Source: Falciphora oryzae | Taxonomy: Eukaryota; Ascomycota; Sordariomycetes; Magnaporthales; Magnaporthaceae | Length of the DNA stretch: 64,000 nucleotides | Direction of reading: 5' to 3' | Assembly (NCBI GenBank): GCA_000733355.1 | Contig: JNVV01000009.1 | Coordinates: forward strand, 287,521-351,520 | Part shown: positions 1 to 10,315 of the stretch, piece by piece | Numbering within the stretch: the stretch's first letter is position 1 | Layout: each line of letters starts with the position of its first letter | Notes under the pieces: model-generated | Database searches by the model: none | The model's input: the letters and a program-made list of their open reading frames with translations, nothing else | What the model was told of the DNA's origin: nothing | Program-made: the position numbers and the translations under genes

Positions 1-633
1 ATCGCCACGGCCGCGGCCGCGGCCCCGAGCGCGCGGTCGCCGCTGGCCGCACTGGGGACGGGTGTCAGCTCCAGCGAGGAGCTGACCTACACGGCGCGCG
101 GCGAGCGCGTCTACGCGGTGGTGTACCGGCGCGTCCGCTTCTCGTGGTTCGCTGCCCGGTCCGCCGACAGCGCCAGGCTGGACAAGGGCATCCGCTGGAA
201 GTCCATGATCGGCTCGCGCGGCGGCGACGACGAGGGCGACGACGCCGAGCTGCAGGTGGAGCTGGCGGGCGCGCCCGAGGCGGGTGAGCTGGACGGCAGG
301 TTTGAGAGCGTCGCGATCGGCGGGGGCCGTATCCTTTACGGGGCGGATGACGAGCCTGAGGACATTTTCGACGACGAGGACGAGTTTGAGGACATTTTCG
401 ACGACGAGGACGAGTTCGAGGACATTTTCGACGACGAGGACGAGTTCGAGGATATTTTCGACGACGAGAGCAAGTTTGGGGACTCTTCCGAGGACGAGAA
501 CAAGTTTGAGGATTCTTCCGAGGACTGGAATAGGCTTGAGGGCCTGTCCGAGAAAAGCGACGAGAATGGAGACTTTTACGACGTCAATGACGAGATTGAG
601 GGGTTTTACGAGGCTTATGAGGCTCGCGAGTGA
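1..633 (+). CDS. C-terminal part of an acidic protein with ten decapeptide repeats (5' end outside window)
   Basis: The frame is open from base 1 with no start codon needed, so this is the 3' part of a longer gene; it stops at 631-633. The first ~75 codons are mixed (a stretch reading RRVRFSWFAARSAD, then GDDEGDD). From 331 to 630 the DNA is an exact 30-bp periodic array of ten units. The central units read DIFDDEDEFE three times, then drift (DIFDDESKFG, DSSEDENKFE, DSSEDWNRLE, ending GFYEAYEARE). The tail is strongly acidic and probably disordered. I do not recognise the family. A neighbouring frame is also open across the array (a side effect of the 30-bp period) but is not supported as coding. 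Confidence 0.6.
   Translation: MATAAAAAPSARSPLAALGTGVSSSEELTYTARGERVYAVVYRRVRFSWFAARSADSARLDKGIRWKSMIGSRGGDDEGDDAELQVELAGAPEAGELDGRFESVAIGGGRILYGADDEPEDIFDDEDEFEDIFDDEDEFEDIFDDEDEFEDIFDDESKFGDSSEDENKFEDSSEDWNRLEGLSEKSDENGDFYDVNDEIEGFYEAYEARE
331..630 (+). repeat. Coding minisatellite, ten 30-bp units
   Basis: Units start at 331, 361, 391, 421, 451, 481, 511, 541, 571 and 601. Units 2-4 are nearly identical (consensus begins gacattttcgacgacgagga), while outer units are progressively diverged. The period is a multiple of three, so copy-number change would keep the reading frame. Confidence 0.85.
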
Positions 634-771
634 AGGAACGTTTTACTACCTGGTTTTCTACTATTTACTACGAGAGGGGACGGCTGCTAAGGGGTATCTT
701 GTGCAAAATTTAGACCAAAGACGGTAAAGAAATGGGAAAACGGATTTAGAAGGCAACCTGATGTTTTCTCA
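634..771. other. Intergenic, convergent 3' ends
   Basis: Short AT-richer gap between the stop of the repeat protein (+) and the stop of the caspase-like gene (-). No feature seen beyond being a likely shared 3' UTR region. Confidence 0.4.
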
Positions 772-3171
772 TCAACGCGATGGCAGCGCTCGGATGTAAA
801 TGTCCTTGGTCTGCCACTCGCCGCCGTCGCCCGCCTTCTCCTCGCCGCCGATGGGGTGGCCGTCGCGGGTCACCGGCATAAGCTCGCTGAGTAAATCCTC
901 GAGCGTGTTCAGCGAGGTATCAGCCTCCTCGCCGCGGGAGCTGTACCCCTCCTTCTCTGCCATGCGCAGCTTCGCCAGCCGCATCGATCCCGGATCCAGC
1001 TCGGGTCTCGACACCAGCACTTTGAAGAGCTCGACCGTCGGTTCCGCGCTTGCGGCCACCCCGCCTCCCGTCCTCCCGCTCCCGGCTTGCCGTAGCCTCT
1101 CAGGGACGCCCAAGTAGAAGTCATGGACGACCTTCCCTGCCCTTTCCTGCCCCGGCTGCGCGTCCTGTCCCCCGCAAGGGCCAGACCCGGGGATTGTGGT
1201 GTAGTTGGCGGATTCCCCGCGGGGAAGAACAATGCTGATGCCAAGCTCGGGAGTGAAGTTCAGAATCGTGCACCCGAGCGGCCTCTCGCCCTTGTTAGTC
1301 ACCGTGATGCGGAAGACGTGGTTCTCTGGCACCTCATACGCGCCTTTCCGCCAGGGCACGGCCTCGGCCACGCGGAGCTTGTCGTCCCCGAGATAGAGGT
1401 CTTTAGGGGGCGGCGCGATCTCGACGTCGATGAGCTCGTCAGCCCCGTTGGCCTGGCAGCCTTGGTTTTCCAGCCCGCGGAGCATGTGGTAGCGCGCAAC
1501 ATGCTGGAGCCGCCGCGTCAGCCAGAACACGCCGTCCGCGGAGTCCAGGGACAGTTTTCGCAGCGGTCTCATCACTGCGCTCGTGAGCGCTCCCTGCCGG
1601 TCCCTGGCCTCGAAGCGGTTGTCTTTTATGGTGACGGTGAACGCGGGGTGGCTGCGGGTGTCCTCCTGCTCCAGCAGCTTCAACAATGTGCGGCCCTTGG
1701 TGTGTTTATCCCAGAGGTCCTCAAATCGCTTCCTTTGGCGCTTGTCACCCGTGACAAAGCGGACGGTCGCCTGCGCATTCAGTGGCAGGCTCCGCAGCAC
1801 CGCTGGACAGCCCTCCACGAGCCCAGGCTTGCGCGGAGTGTTCTTGAGAATTTTCGCCGTGGAGCTTCCCGACACGACTTCTGTGACTCTCACGCATGCC
1901 AGCGCGTCCTCGAACCGAATGCGCCTGTTTAGGTTGAAGTCCAGCGGCAGGATGAAGTAGTTGGCCCCCTGCTGGACGCCGTGGAAGCGCCCGCCAGCCA
2001 GGGTCAGCTGGTTTTTCTTCTGCACCTCCTTGACCGACTGCACAGGCACGGTGTAAACCTTGCCCCGGTGGGCGGGGCCAAAGAAGAAGCGGTCGCTATC
2101 GCCGAGGAGGTACGGGGTTTGGTCCCTGACTTCCTTTATGACCTTTGCTCGCAGGCTCTCGTAAACGGCCGTCGAGCTGAGGCCCGGCGCGCACCCTCGC
2201 AGCGTGGTCAGGAGCCCGTACGTCAGGTGGCCGTGCCAAACGCTCCCGAGTTCACCGCCGCTTCTGCCGCTAGGCGGCTTCTCCCTGGCCTTCTGATAGT
2301 CCAGGCAGGCGGCCAGCACGACAAAACCCGTGGGCGAGTCCATCCACGTCGGCACGGAGCCCCAATTCGCCACGCTGGCCTCCGCTTCCGGCGCCAGCTT
2401 CCTGTCCGCGGCCACGGACTGATAGGTGTTCGGGTCGCCCCGGACGTCGGCGAGGTCGTCGTCGCCCTCGTCCCCGCCACGAACCGCGCCGCCCGAGTGG
2501 CAGCAGTCGAGCACGACCGTCAGCACCGCCCCGACGTGGACGATGTCCTGTAAAAGCGCGCCGAGCTCGACGTCGCGCAAGTAGCGGCCCGTGTGCTCAA
2601 TGTCGGTTGGAATCAGTGAATGGTCGACGCCATGTTTGTCCAGATCGGTAAACACCGCCGTTGCCTGCCCGCCGTGGCCCGAGTAGTGAATGTAGACCAG
2701 GTGGTTTTTCTTGGCGTAGCGCGGCACTTCCGCCAACGCTTTGACCATGTTGATGTACGTTGGCACCCCGTACCCACTGGGGAGCTTGAACTGGTCATCG
2801 CGGCCCTCATCCTTGACCGGCGCCAGGAGCAGCTTGATGTTCTTGAGATTCATCTTCATGGTCGTGATTAGGTAGTCCCTAACTGCCAGAACGTCGTTGA
2901 CGCATCCATGGAGATTCGTGGGGCCCGTGATCTCCTTGCCGGATGTCGACAGCCGCTTTCTCTTGCTCGACGAATGGTCGTAGGTGTACCTGTCGATCCC
3001 AATTAGGATCGCCCACTTGACGCGAGGCTCTGCGACCGCCATATTTTCAGCGTGATTGTTGGCTGGGGGCTTTCCTGGATGCGCGCCAGAAGCCTTGCTT
3101 TTCTTCTGACCGGAGAATTGCTGTTTCAGCATGCCGTAGATCACCAGAGTAAGTATCAGAGCGTAAAGCAT
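772..3171 (-). CDS. Caspase-fold (peptidase C14-like) protein with N-terminal membrane anchor
   Basis: About 799 aa. The first in-frame ATG is at 3171; the frame is open a little further 5' but without an ATG. A hydrophobic N-terminal helix (LYALILTLVIYGML) predicts a signal anchor. The caspase domain follows at about residues 50-370: KWAILIGIDRY as first strand, an LHGCVNDV motif, the catalytic His in HYSGHGG and the catalytic Cys in VLDCCHSGG, so both dyad residues are present. The remaining ~430 residues are unassigned. Fungal caspase-like proteins (metacaspases and the C14 domains fused in NLR-like genes) act in proteolysis and cell-death signalling; the membrane anchor and long C-terminal part differ from classical metacaspases. 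No intron or break is visible. It lies upstream of, and divergent from, a CHAT-type relic, another caspase-clan fold. Substrate is unknown. Confidence 0.85.
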   Translation of the reverse strand: MLYALILTLVIYGMLKQQFSGQKKSKASGAHPGKPPANNHAENMAVAEPRVKWAILIGIDRYTYDHSSSKRKRLSTSGKEITGPTNLHGCVNDVLAVRDYLITTMKMNLKNIKLLLAPVKDEGRDDQFKLPSGYGVPTYINMVKALAEVPRYAKKNHLVYIHYSGHGGQATAVFTDLDKHGVDHSLIPTDIEHTGRYLRDVELGALLQDIVHVGAVLTVVLDCCHSGGAVRGGDEGDDDLADVRGDPNTYQSVAADRKLAPEAEASVANWGSVPTWMDSPTGFVVLAACLDYQKAREKPPSGRSGGELGSVWHGHLTYGLLTTLRGCAPGLSSTAVYESLRAKVIKEVRDQTPYLLGDSDRFFFGPAHRGKVYTVPVQSVKEVQKKNQLTLAGGRFHGVQQGANYFILPLDFNLNRRIRFEDALACVRVTEVVSGSSTAKILKNTPRKPGLVEGCPAVLRSLPLNAQATVRFVTGDKRQRKRFEDLWDKHTKGRTLLKLLEQEDTRSHPAFTVTIKDNRFEARDRQGALTSAVMRPLRKLSLDSADGVFWLTRRLQHVARYHMLRGLENQGCQANGADELIDVEIAPPPKDLYLGDDKLRVAEAVPWRKGAYEVPENHVFRITVTNKGERPLGCTILNFTPELGISIVLPRGESANYTTIPGSGPCGGQDAQPGQERAGKVVHDFYLGVPERLRQAGSGRTGGGVAASAEPTVELFKVLVSRPELDPGSMRLAKLRMAEKEGYSSRGEEADTSLNTLEDLLSELMPVTRDGHPIGGEEKAGDGGEWQTKDIYIRALPSR

Positions 3172-4150
3172 AGCGGCTTTGCTTCTGCCAGACTGCAGAG
3201 GCGATCGGGTCACACACTCTAGACGTATGGAAGGGACGTAGAGTCGGCTGGCCGCCCTGCGAATCGTCGCTGTAGCTCCCCGACATATAAATACTTTTTT
3301 TTCTTAGCTCCCTCCCTCCACGCGTGCCCTTGCATGAGGAGCCGGCTCCGGAGCCATTCCTTCCATCCCACACATCGCCGACACCACCCGCCCGTCCCAG
3401 GCAGGCTACGAAAGGTCCCAGCTCCAAATGCGGTATGATGCGCCCTCTGCATAGAAGGCGTCGGACGAAAATGGCCTTTCCCACACCATCACATTGTCAG
3501 CCTACCTACGCCCGACCACTGCGATTCGATTGAGGCCTTTTATTGGCCCGTGACATGTGCCGAATACCATCGTGTTTAGGCACCATGTCCCTCAATCACA
3601 CCTCCATCAAAGTCACGCCTCACAGCGACCGCACTCAGCGCGCACCTATGGACCGTAGTCGAGGCCGATCGTAGCCCGCCCCCAGTATACCACTGATGCA
3701 AGCAAAACCTTAGCGGTCTGGAAAAGCCATGTGCGACGAAAAAAATCGAGTCTGGGCAATTTAAGCACTACAAACCTTCCACCCAAGCCCTTGGCACATC
3801 ACACCGAACTTTAGGAAACGAACTTCTTTGCAAAGCTCGAGCACCATAGCCGCTGTCTCGCAGTTCTGGGCAGCGATGTAAGCGAGATGTCGTATGGCAT
3901 GGAGGACGGGGGCCCGCGCAAGTCTACGACGGTGCTCGAGGGCGCGGATATGGTGCTTTGCGCGACCCGGTCCGCCATCTACGAAAGGCGACGTGTGTGT
4001 CGGACGATGCCGGCAAGGAGGAAGCGAGTAGCCCCAGCCTGACCATTTCTGTGAGAATCCCGCATCACTCACACTCTATTTCAAGTCCTGGCGGCCGCCC
4101 GATGCACGACATGTCGCCACCAAGACTATCGGGCCGCCATTCTCTGCATG
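3172..4150. other. Intergenic region between divergent genes
   Basis: About 1 kb separating the caspase-like gene (-) from the CHAT relic (+). Open frames here are short and show no recognisable family. It presumably holds the caspase-like promoter and perhaps the decayed 5' part of the CHAT gene, but no specific element can be supported. Confidence 0.3.
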
Positions 4151-4199
4151 TCATCATAAAACGCGAGGTAAGCCCCGCGAGTATTCTTGGCGCGGAGAA

Positions 4200-5300
4200 A
4201 CGAGGGGAAAGGGATAAACCCGACCAGCAGTGGATGGATGATTGGCTCGATGAGCTTGTTATCTTGCCCGGCGCCGGCGTGGTCGGTAAGGCTCTGGAGT
4301 ATTTGAGGACGCGATGGGAACAGGGTGCCGCCAGGAGGACGCCAGAGGGACAGGGTAGCATTGGCCGGAGAAGAGGATAATGCCGGGCGGGCGGCCAAAC
4401 CGAAGGAGGTCGAACAGTTGCCACGGGTGTGGTGGGCTACAACGGACACGCCTTGCTCGCTCCCAACCCACGCCGCAGGACGCTACGGACATGGCGCAGC
4501 ACCCTCAGACAGACTGCTTGAGCGGGTTCTATTGCCGCACAGCCCGTCCACCAAGGCGCCGCTCTCCACGCAGCTCAACCAGCACGCTGCGGGGTGCGCC
4601 CCAACACTCCGAGGACGAGTTGCACAACGCCCAGCGACGGCGCCAGGCGGAAGGGAGCCCCCACCATCCCGCTTTCCAGTCCGGCTGTTGGTAGCACGCC
4701 GCAATATGGATGAGGTACCCGACGGCCACGGCACCCTTGGAGCAGCCAAGGTTGATGCCAAAACCGTGTGCGACGAGCTAGATTCACTATGCTCCACACG
4801 GTCACCCGCCACCCCATCAAAGCCCCCCATCCAAGATACCACGATCCTCACGGGGCCAGACAAGGCCGAGGTAGCTAGACTTCTACGAGATGCTAGCGTG
4901 TTACATTTCGCCGAACATGGACGGTCCAGTGCCTTCGAGTTACCGGAACAAAGCCCTGCTACTCTGCGACTGGCGGCTGGCTCCCTTTACAGTGGCAGAT
5001 GTGATCGACGAATTCCGGCGGCAGGACGCCTTCGCTTCCTGGCCTGCCTCTCGGCCTGCCTGACGGGCAGCAGTCACGTCAAGAAGCTCAGCGACGAAGG
5101 CCTGCACCCGACGAGCGCCTCCCAGCTGGCCGGGTTCCAGCACGCCATCGGCTCGCTGTGGGAGGTGTCGGACAGACCACTGCGTCGATGTCGCCCGTAG
5201 CGTCTACGCCGGCCTCGCCCGAGACGGCCTTGGTTCGGACAAAACTGTGGCCCGCGGCCTGCGCGACGGCGTGTGGCGTGCGCGGCTCCAACACCGTTGA
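4200..5300 (+). pseudogene. CHAT-domain (caspase-HetF-associated) protease relic
   Basis: Pieces of a CHAT domain occur in order but in different frames. An RVWWATTDTPCSLPTHAAG block lies near 4430-4480 and an LLERVLLPHSPSTKA block follows. The LHFAEHGRS block (catalytic-His region) is near 4900. ALLLCDWRLAPFTVADVI is near 4955-5010 in a second frame. FLACLSACLTG (catalytic-Cys region) and QLAGFQHAIGSLWEVSDR run to ~5175 in the first frame. HCVDVARSVYAGLARDG runs to the stop at 5298-5300 in a further frame. At least three frameshifts (~4935, ~5030, ~5177) make it non-functional. CHAT proteins usually carry upstream TPRs, which I cannot recover here. The family call rests on remembered domain pattern; the frame switches are directly visible. 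Confidence 0.6.
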
Positions 5301-5632
5301 CACGACGGCCGACACCAGGGACGGACATTCGATCTTGGCCCACGCTGCGAGGCGGAGGCTTTGGTACGGGGGCGATCCTAGGGTTTGGGCTGCGTATATT
5401 CACACTGGTCTTTGAGGCTGGTCGGCCTCCATCTCTGCTTTATCTGTGGCCATTAGTTACGCGACGGAGTATTTGGGCTAGCATAAACGGCAAAAGGTAG
5501 AAACGTGTGGAAAAACCAACGCGGCCCCTCAAATACATGTCTCGACCCAGCCTGTTCCTCCCGCCTTTCTCGCTGCGTACTCGTGCGTGACGAAAGATGG
5601 CGAGCGCCCGAGCGATCCCCCATCGCCCATAG
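5301..5632. other. Intergenic, convergent
   Basis: Gap between the end of the CHAT relic and the stop of the SDR gene. No feature recognised. Confidence 0.3.
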
Positions 5633-6755
5633 TCACTCGAGTTTGCGGGGACCTACGAGGTCCACGCCCCTCCAGTCCATGAGTCTCGAGCTGTCATCCG
5701 GCTCCAGCGTCTTGATCGTGCGTACAACCTTGGTGGCCCGAGACTCAACCTCCGAGCTACCCGGGTGAATACCGACCACCGTGACCTTGATGTCCCTCTC
5801 CGCGTGCATAGCCGCCATGGAGAGAGTGGTAGATTCCAGTGCCATCTTCGAGGTGTGGTACGCCACGAACCTCGTCAGGGAAATGTCATCAACGTTTCCT
5901 AAATTATGAAAGTCGTCCCTAGTGTTAGTTACTACGACCTCTGTCTCCTTGGGCAAAAGTTTTCCAAGCCTTCTCTTGCCCATGGCCAATGGGAGCAGGA
6001 ATCCTCACTGTCGAGGATGTTGACGACTCGAGCTGCCTTCGACTTTTTCAAGGCGTGGAGAAGGTACTTGGTGAGGAGAAGAGGTCCCTAGGTCCGAGTA
6101 CTTCGTCAGCACTAGCTGATAAATATACAGAAGGAAATATTAATACTTACCAACGCGTTAACTTTGAATGCTTCGGTCATCTCACCCGCCATCGGGTACT
6201 CATCTCCTAACGCCTGCTGGTCCGTGGCTGCTGTAATCATTAGTGATGCGTTCTGGGAGAGGACGGACAACAGAGTACACGAACCCCGCGAGACGCTATA
6301 TTTGATGGCTACGGCTTTGGATGTAGCTGGGCAGGCGAAACGCATTTTGCAGACACGGAGTGACCCTTTCCCACCTACCGGCATTGTTGATCAAGATGTC
6401 TAGCTTTTTGTCGCCCCACGCCATGGAGGCGTCCACGATGGACTCGACACTGGCCAGGTCTAGCGCGAGGACATTGTTACCAAGCATGGCCTTGAGCTAT
6501 GCACATTTCAAGGTAAATTTGTTAGCATAGGATTCTTTCGGAAACGATTGGGGGCTGTCATCTTCTATTTACCTCGGTAATGGTATCGTCGTTCCCTGCA
6601 CCCTCTGGGCGGTAGGTGCCATAAACATCGTCTCCGAGGCGCCTGAACTCTTCGACGAGAGCCTTACCGAAGCCTCGATTGGCACCGGTGATGAGGACCG
6701 CGAGCGGAGCGGGTGCCACGGTCGGCGTAGTGGATGGGCGTGGTTTGGCTGACAT
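5633..6755 (-). CDS. Short-chain dehydrogenase/reductase (SDR), five exons
   Basis: NAD(P)-dependent Rossmann-fold oxidoreductase; substrate unknown. Exon 1 (6755-6573) has the cofactor motif TGANRGFG. Exon 2 (6496-6379) has LDILINNA, the NNAG-type motif. Exon 3 (6230-6151) reads EMTEAFKVNAL. Exon 4 (6087-6009) reads GPLLLTKYLLHALKKSKAAR and VVNIL. The last exon (to 5633) carries the catalytic YHTSK. Introns 6497-6572, 6231-6378 and 6088-6150 have good donors (gtaaat, gtaggt, gtaagt) and keep phase. The last junction is less certain: an intron at about 5932-6008 (donor gtgagg) restores frame, but a small frameshift is an alternative. NNAG may end as NNAA depending on the acceptor used. Length (~230-240 aa) suits a classical SDR. 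Convergent with the CHAT relic. Confidence 0.7.
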
Positions 6756-7401
6756 TAGGCGAAGTTGGGTGTGTTTGGGTTGAAGTATTCAAAGCCAATG
6801 GATTGGAAGGTGGAAGGGTATTTCAGGCTAGGAAAGGTAGGAGGATGGGGCTAGATGCCTCCACCTGACCGTCAACTGGACTTGTTGAGAGAAATGTGAT
6901 AGAAAGGTGAGATCAGAGTGAAGCCGGTGGCGAGACAGGAACAGGACGGAGGATATCTTAAGGAAGAGTAGCTTTACAAGAAAAGCCTAATGGAAAGGCC
7001 TTCAAATAGATATCTCTGCCTCCCTGAACAGATGTGGTGCCATCGTCACTACGGTGCCGCTGTCAACGATTAACAGAAGAAGATGGAGGTTCAGGTGGAC
7101 ATAGCAGTAAATTGTACGTCCTTCACAGGGAGCCTGTTTGCTACTATTTAATATCGATAATTAAGTCACAAACGAACAACCTCGATTGAAATTCCTGTAG
7201 ACGGAGAAACCTTGACACAACTTATACCTCACGGATACTAAATAGTTGACACATGTATAAAGGCCTTTGCTGGGTTTCCTTCCTGTTTCCTTCCTGTTTC
7301 CCCTTTGAGTGAAAGGATCAAGTATCAATATCATCATTAGTATGGATAGACTTTGCCTCGTGTCCCCAACTGGACCTCGGCCTTACCTGTATTGGCTTCC
7401 A
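6756..7401. other. Intergenic, SDR promoter side
   Basis: AT-richer stretch between the SDR start and the 3' end of the HeLo-like locus. A direct duplication ttcctgtttccttcctgtttcc lies near 7278-7300. No gene supported. Confidence 0.3.
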
Positions 7402-7773
7402 CTACCGGGATACCTTCTGATGGCGGTGGCGTGTTTTAGTACCGCTTACGTGTCCCGGCCTTCCATCCTCAACCTTAAGTGAGTTCCCCGTGTCCGAGTG
7501 GGATTCCTCCGCCGCGGAGCGATTCTCCGTCGCTTCCCCTCTCCGATCACACCGTTCCTGGGCCTCCAGCGCCCTGCGGGGTTTTTCATCAACCGGTTCG
7601 CTAGCTGCCTGCAGCCTCCGTGCGTCCTCGAATGTCCTGCTGGATCCATGACGCGAGCGGATTGTGTTTGATCGCTTTGGCGTGACAGGGCCCCGTCTGA
7701 CAGCGTTGCTAAACTCTTGCTGTTCCCTCCTGGCTGTGGCCTCATCCAGCCGCACTTCCAGTTCCTCTCCTCC
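7402..7773 (-). other. In-frame open extension behind the TGA of the HeLo-like gene
   Basis: Directly after the TGA at 7776-7774 the same reading frame stays open for 123 more codons, starting GGEELEVRLDEATARREQQ and ending HQKVSR. The charged Glu/Arg-rich character continues the coiled-coil-like end of the upstream protein. This suggests either a recent nonsense change (CGA or TGG to TGA) in a once-longer protein or stop-codon readthrough. The canonical UGA-CUA readthrough context is absent (TGA is followed by GGA). An unseen intron removing the TGA is a third option. Confidence 0.55.
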
Positions 7774-9700
7774 TCATCGCTCCGCTGGCCTTGCTGCTAC
7801 TCGCTCTGTAGCCTGACTCTTAGTGTCGAATTTTGCCCGTTGTGCGGCAGCCTCGGCCTTCTCTGCCGCCCTGATGTTCTCCATGCGCTGCAGTTGGGCT
7901 TCTTCAATTTCTTGGCGTAGTCGTGCTTCGATTTCAGCCTGACGCTCTTCTTCCTTGCATTTGTCCAACTCGGCTTTCATAGCATCAAGTTGCGCCTTTA
8001 GCGCTTCCAATAAGGGGTCTGGCTTAACTTGGGGCGGCGGCGGAGTTGGAGGAGGTGGAGGTGGTGCCATGAATGGGCTGCGATAGTCACCGTAATGACT
8101 AGGATAGTTATCGGGGTACCCATACTGGCTACTATAGGTTCCATAGCTGCCATAATTGCCATAAGGATTCCTGTAGGTGTTCCCATATGGGTTCCCATGT
8201 GGGTTTCCATAAGGGGCGCCATAGGGGTTGCTATGGGAGCTGCCAGGAGGATAAGCGAAAGGGTTGCCATAAGGATTGTTATATGAACTGGCATAGAAGT
8301 TGGCGTCGCTTTTATGGGGGTCGCTGTAGTTGCCATAATGCCCAGAACACGGCGGGGACATGTCACGCTCATTCTCCGGTGCTCCATACGGGGCAGAATG
8401 TGACTGGGAAGCATGCGTCGAATGCAGTGTTGGAATGCCATAATGCCATAATGGACCAAATTGGAAACCCTTCCCTGGAGGATTTGGATTGTAGGATAAG
8501 TACGTTCTGTACCACTGCGGAGTGGCGTGGATGTTGGCCCCTTGGCGCTGACGGAAACCCTCCGGCCGGGTGCCACTCGGCCCAGATGGCGTGGCTCGGG
8601 ATTCCTGTCGATATCCAGGGGAAGGGTCGTATCCTTCAGATGATCTGTCAGACTCCGATTCGTCCCAATAGTCGTCATCATCACTCTCGTCGGTTTCCGG
8701 TTCGAACCCATCATCCACATCAGAAGCCGCCGAAGGCCCAGGTGGCCACGATGAGGAACTGATCTGGGACCTCGAGTCCGAGAAGATACGATTATTTGGC
8801 GATATCGGGCCCGCTCGACCATTATTCACAATCACAAGCGCAAAGCTCAACACCGCAGCGTGAAGGTGGAGATGATCGTCGATTTTGGCGAGCTGGTCGG
8901 TGGACATCGTGTCGCGAAGCTCGACATCTGATTGCTGAGTGCCGCGTGCTTGCAGCTCCTTGTCCTCGCCTTGTCTGTCAAGCCCAGCCGTTGCGAGGGC
9001 CCTCCTACTACTCCCGTCCGTGTCATAGCCATGGCCTGCGGCTGAATCGAGACTCTCGCTGCTGCCTTGCTCCACCTCGAGTTGACTGTGATGGATCTCG
9101 TACTCTCTCTCGGCTTCCTGGTCCAGGCGCTCGGCATGCAGGAAAGCCGCTTCAGTGTTCTCGGACTGCAAGACGGTGTCCTTAATCTCGTCCTTCATAG
9201 ATTTCCTGGGCACTGTTAGGCTCGAACAAGTAGAGTTTCCCCTATTGGAACACTTACTTGAAATGATCGCCATCCATAAAACGGATGGTGCAGATATACA
9301 TCGTCAACGTTAGCTTGAGCGAATCCAGCGCGACCATCTTGGTGATCAGCTTGGGCTTGGCTAAAAGCCACTTGATTCGCTGGATGGTGCTAATGCGTTT
9401 CCCCTTCCTGGCTATAAGTGGCTCCATGCATTTCTGTAGGTCACGCATTTCCACCCTGCACTGACGCACGATTTTGTTGATGACTTTCCGGGCCGCTTTG
9501 TCGACAGTGGCTGTGCCTTTCAGCCGTATTCTCAGTTCGTCGAGGATCCACGCGACCGCTTGCGTGTGCGTAGCGAGGGCTCTTAGCTGAGGACCGACAG
9601 TTCCTAGCTCTTCTGCAATGTTTGAGATGCTCCGTGCCAGGTTAAATCCAGTTGCAGCGATTCCGCTAATAGCAGATACGATGCCTACCACTTCCGCCAT
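7774..9700 (-). CDS. HeLo-like N-domain protein with prion-like NPYG tract and coiled coil
   Basis: Two exons, 9700-9258 and 9205-7774 (intron 9206-9257, donor gtaagt, acceptor cccag), about 624 aa. The N-terminal ~150 residues, MAEVVGIVSAISGIAATGFN followed by an Ala/Leu-rich helical region, match the fungal STAND N-terminal (HeLo-like) domain family, whose HET-S relatives attack membranes in cell death. No NACHT or NB-ARC follows. A charged region leads to a Tyr/Gly/Asn/Pro tract (NPYGNPFAYP, then many NPYG/GNPYG units, about 8085-8290), a polyproline run, and an E/K/R/A-rich predicted coiled coil. The low-complexity tract resembles prion-like segments. The architecture fits a signalling or assembly scaffold, but this is inference. 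The frame continues beyond the TGA. Confidence 0.75.
8085..8330 (-). repeat. NPYG-type coding repeats (degenerate 12-24 bp periodicity)
   Basis: On the plus strand, variants of ccataagggttcccatatgg recur and encode NPYG, GNPYG and GAPYG on the minus strand. The units are degenerate, so the array is old. It makes a Tyr/Gly/Asn-rich low-complexity segment of ~65 residues. Confidence 0.7.
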
Positions 9701-10315
9701 GCTGAAATCGTGTGGAGTCTGGTGTTTTGTGTTCTTGCTTTGTCTGGCGCGGCGCTGAAGATTGAACAGAAAGAGGAGAGAGGGAAAGAAAAAACATTAG
9801 AAAAATAAGACGTTTGCACCCCTTTATATGGTGCCCAGGGAAGAGGTAAGGCTGGGCCCCTCTCGCATGCATGAAGGAGCTTTCGTACCACCCTCCCTTG
9901 ATCGGATGCCCGGTGCGATACGAATGATGCTGCGCCTCCTCTGTAATAACCATGCCGATTCTCAGCTGCCAGCACCCTATCCTACCCCGCGGTGAGACTC
10001 GACCACAGATCAATCCGGCGACGGTCCCTCGCAAGCGTCCCCTTGCATTCTCGGAGAAGCAGAGGCATTCGACACACACCGAACCCCTGACCCTCTCCCG
10101 TCCACTCAGAGAGATCGAATTCGATGGCGTCGATCTCACGCCAGCCGTATTCCCGGAACTCGTCACAAGCATCCAGGGGGAAGCGACGACGGGGCGCTTC
10201 TGTACAAAGGACTCGGAAAGGACGTGTTCGATGAGGCGTCGATCAATTCCTTGGCCTCTGTGCCGAGGGGGGACGTGGAAAGTCGTACAGCCTTGAGCGA
10301 GGCCGATACCATTGT
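9701..10315. other. Intergenic, 5' side of the HeLo-like gene
   Basis: Contains the likely promoter/5' UTR of the HeLo-like gene. A tataaa-like motif on the minus strand lies near 9824-9830. No other gene supported. Confidence 0.3.

Noticed and set aside
284..727. A second open frame across the decapeptide array (TSLRTFSTTR-type repeats)
   Set aside because: The 30-bp period keeps every frame open; the acidic frame continues from base 1 and fits better.
5932..6010. Frameshift in the SDR gene
   Set aside because: A 77-nt intron with a gtgagg donor restores the frame, so the gene was kept as intact, with the junction marked uncertain.
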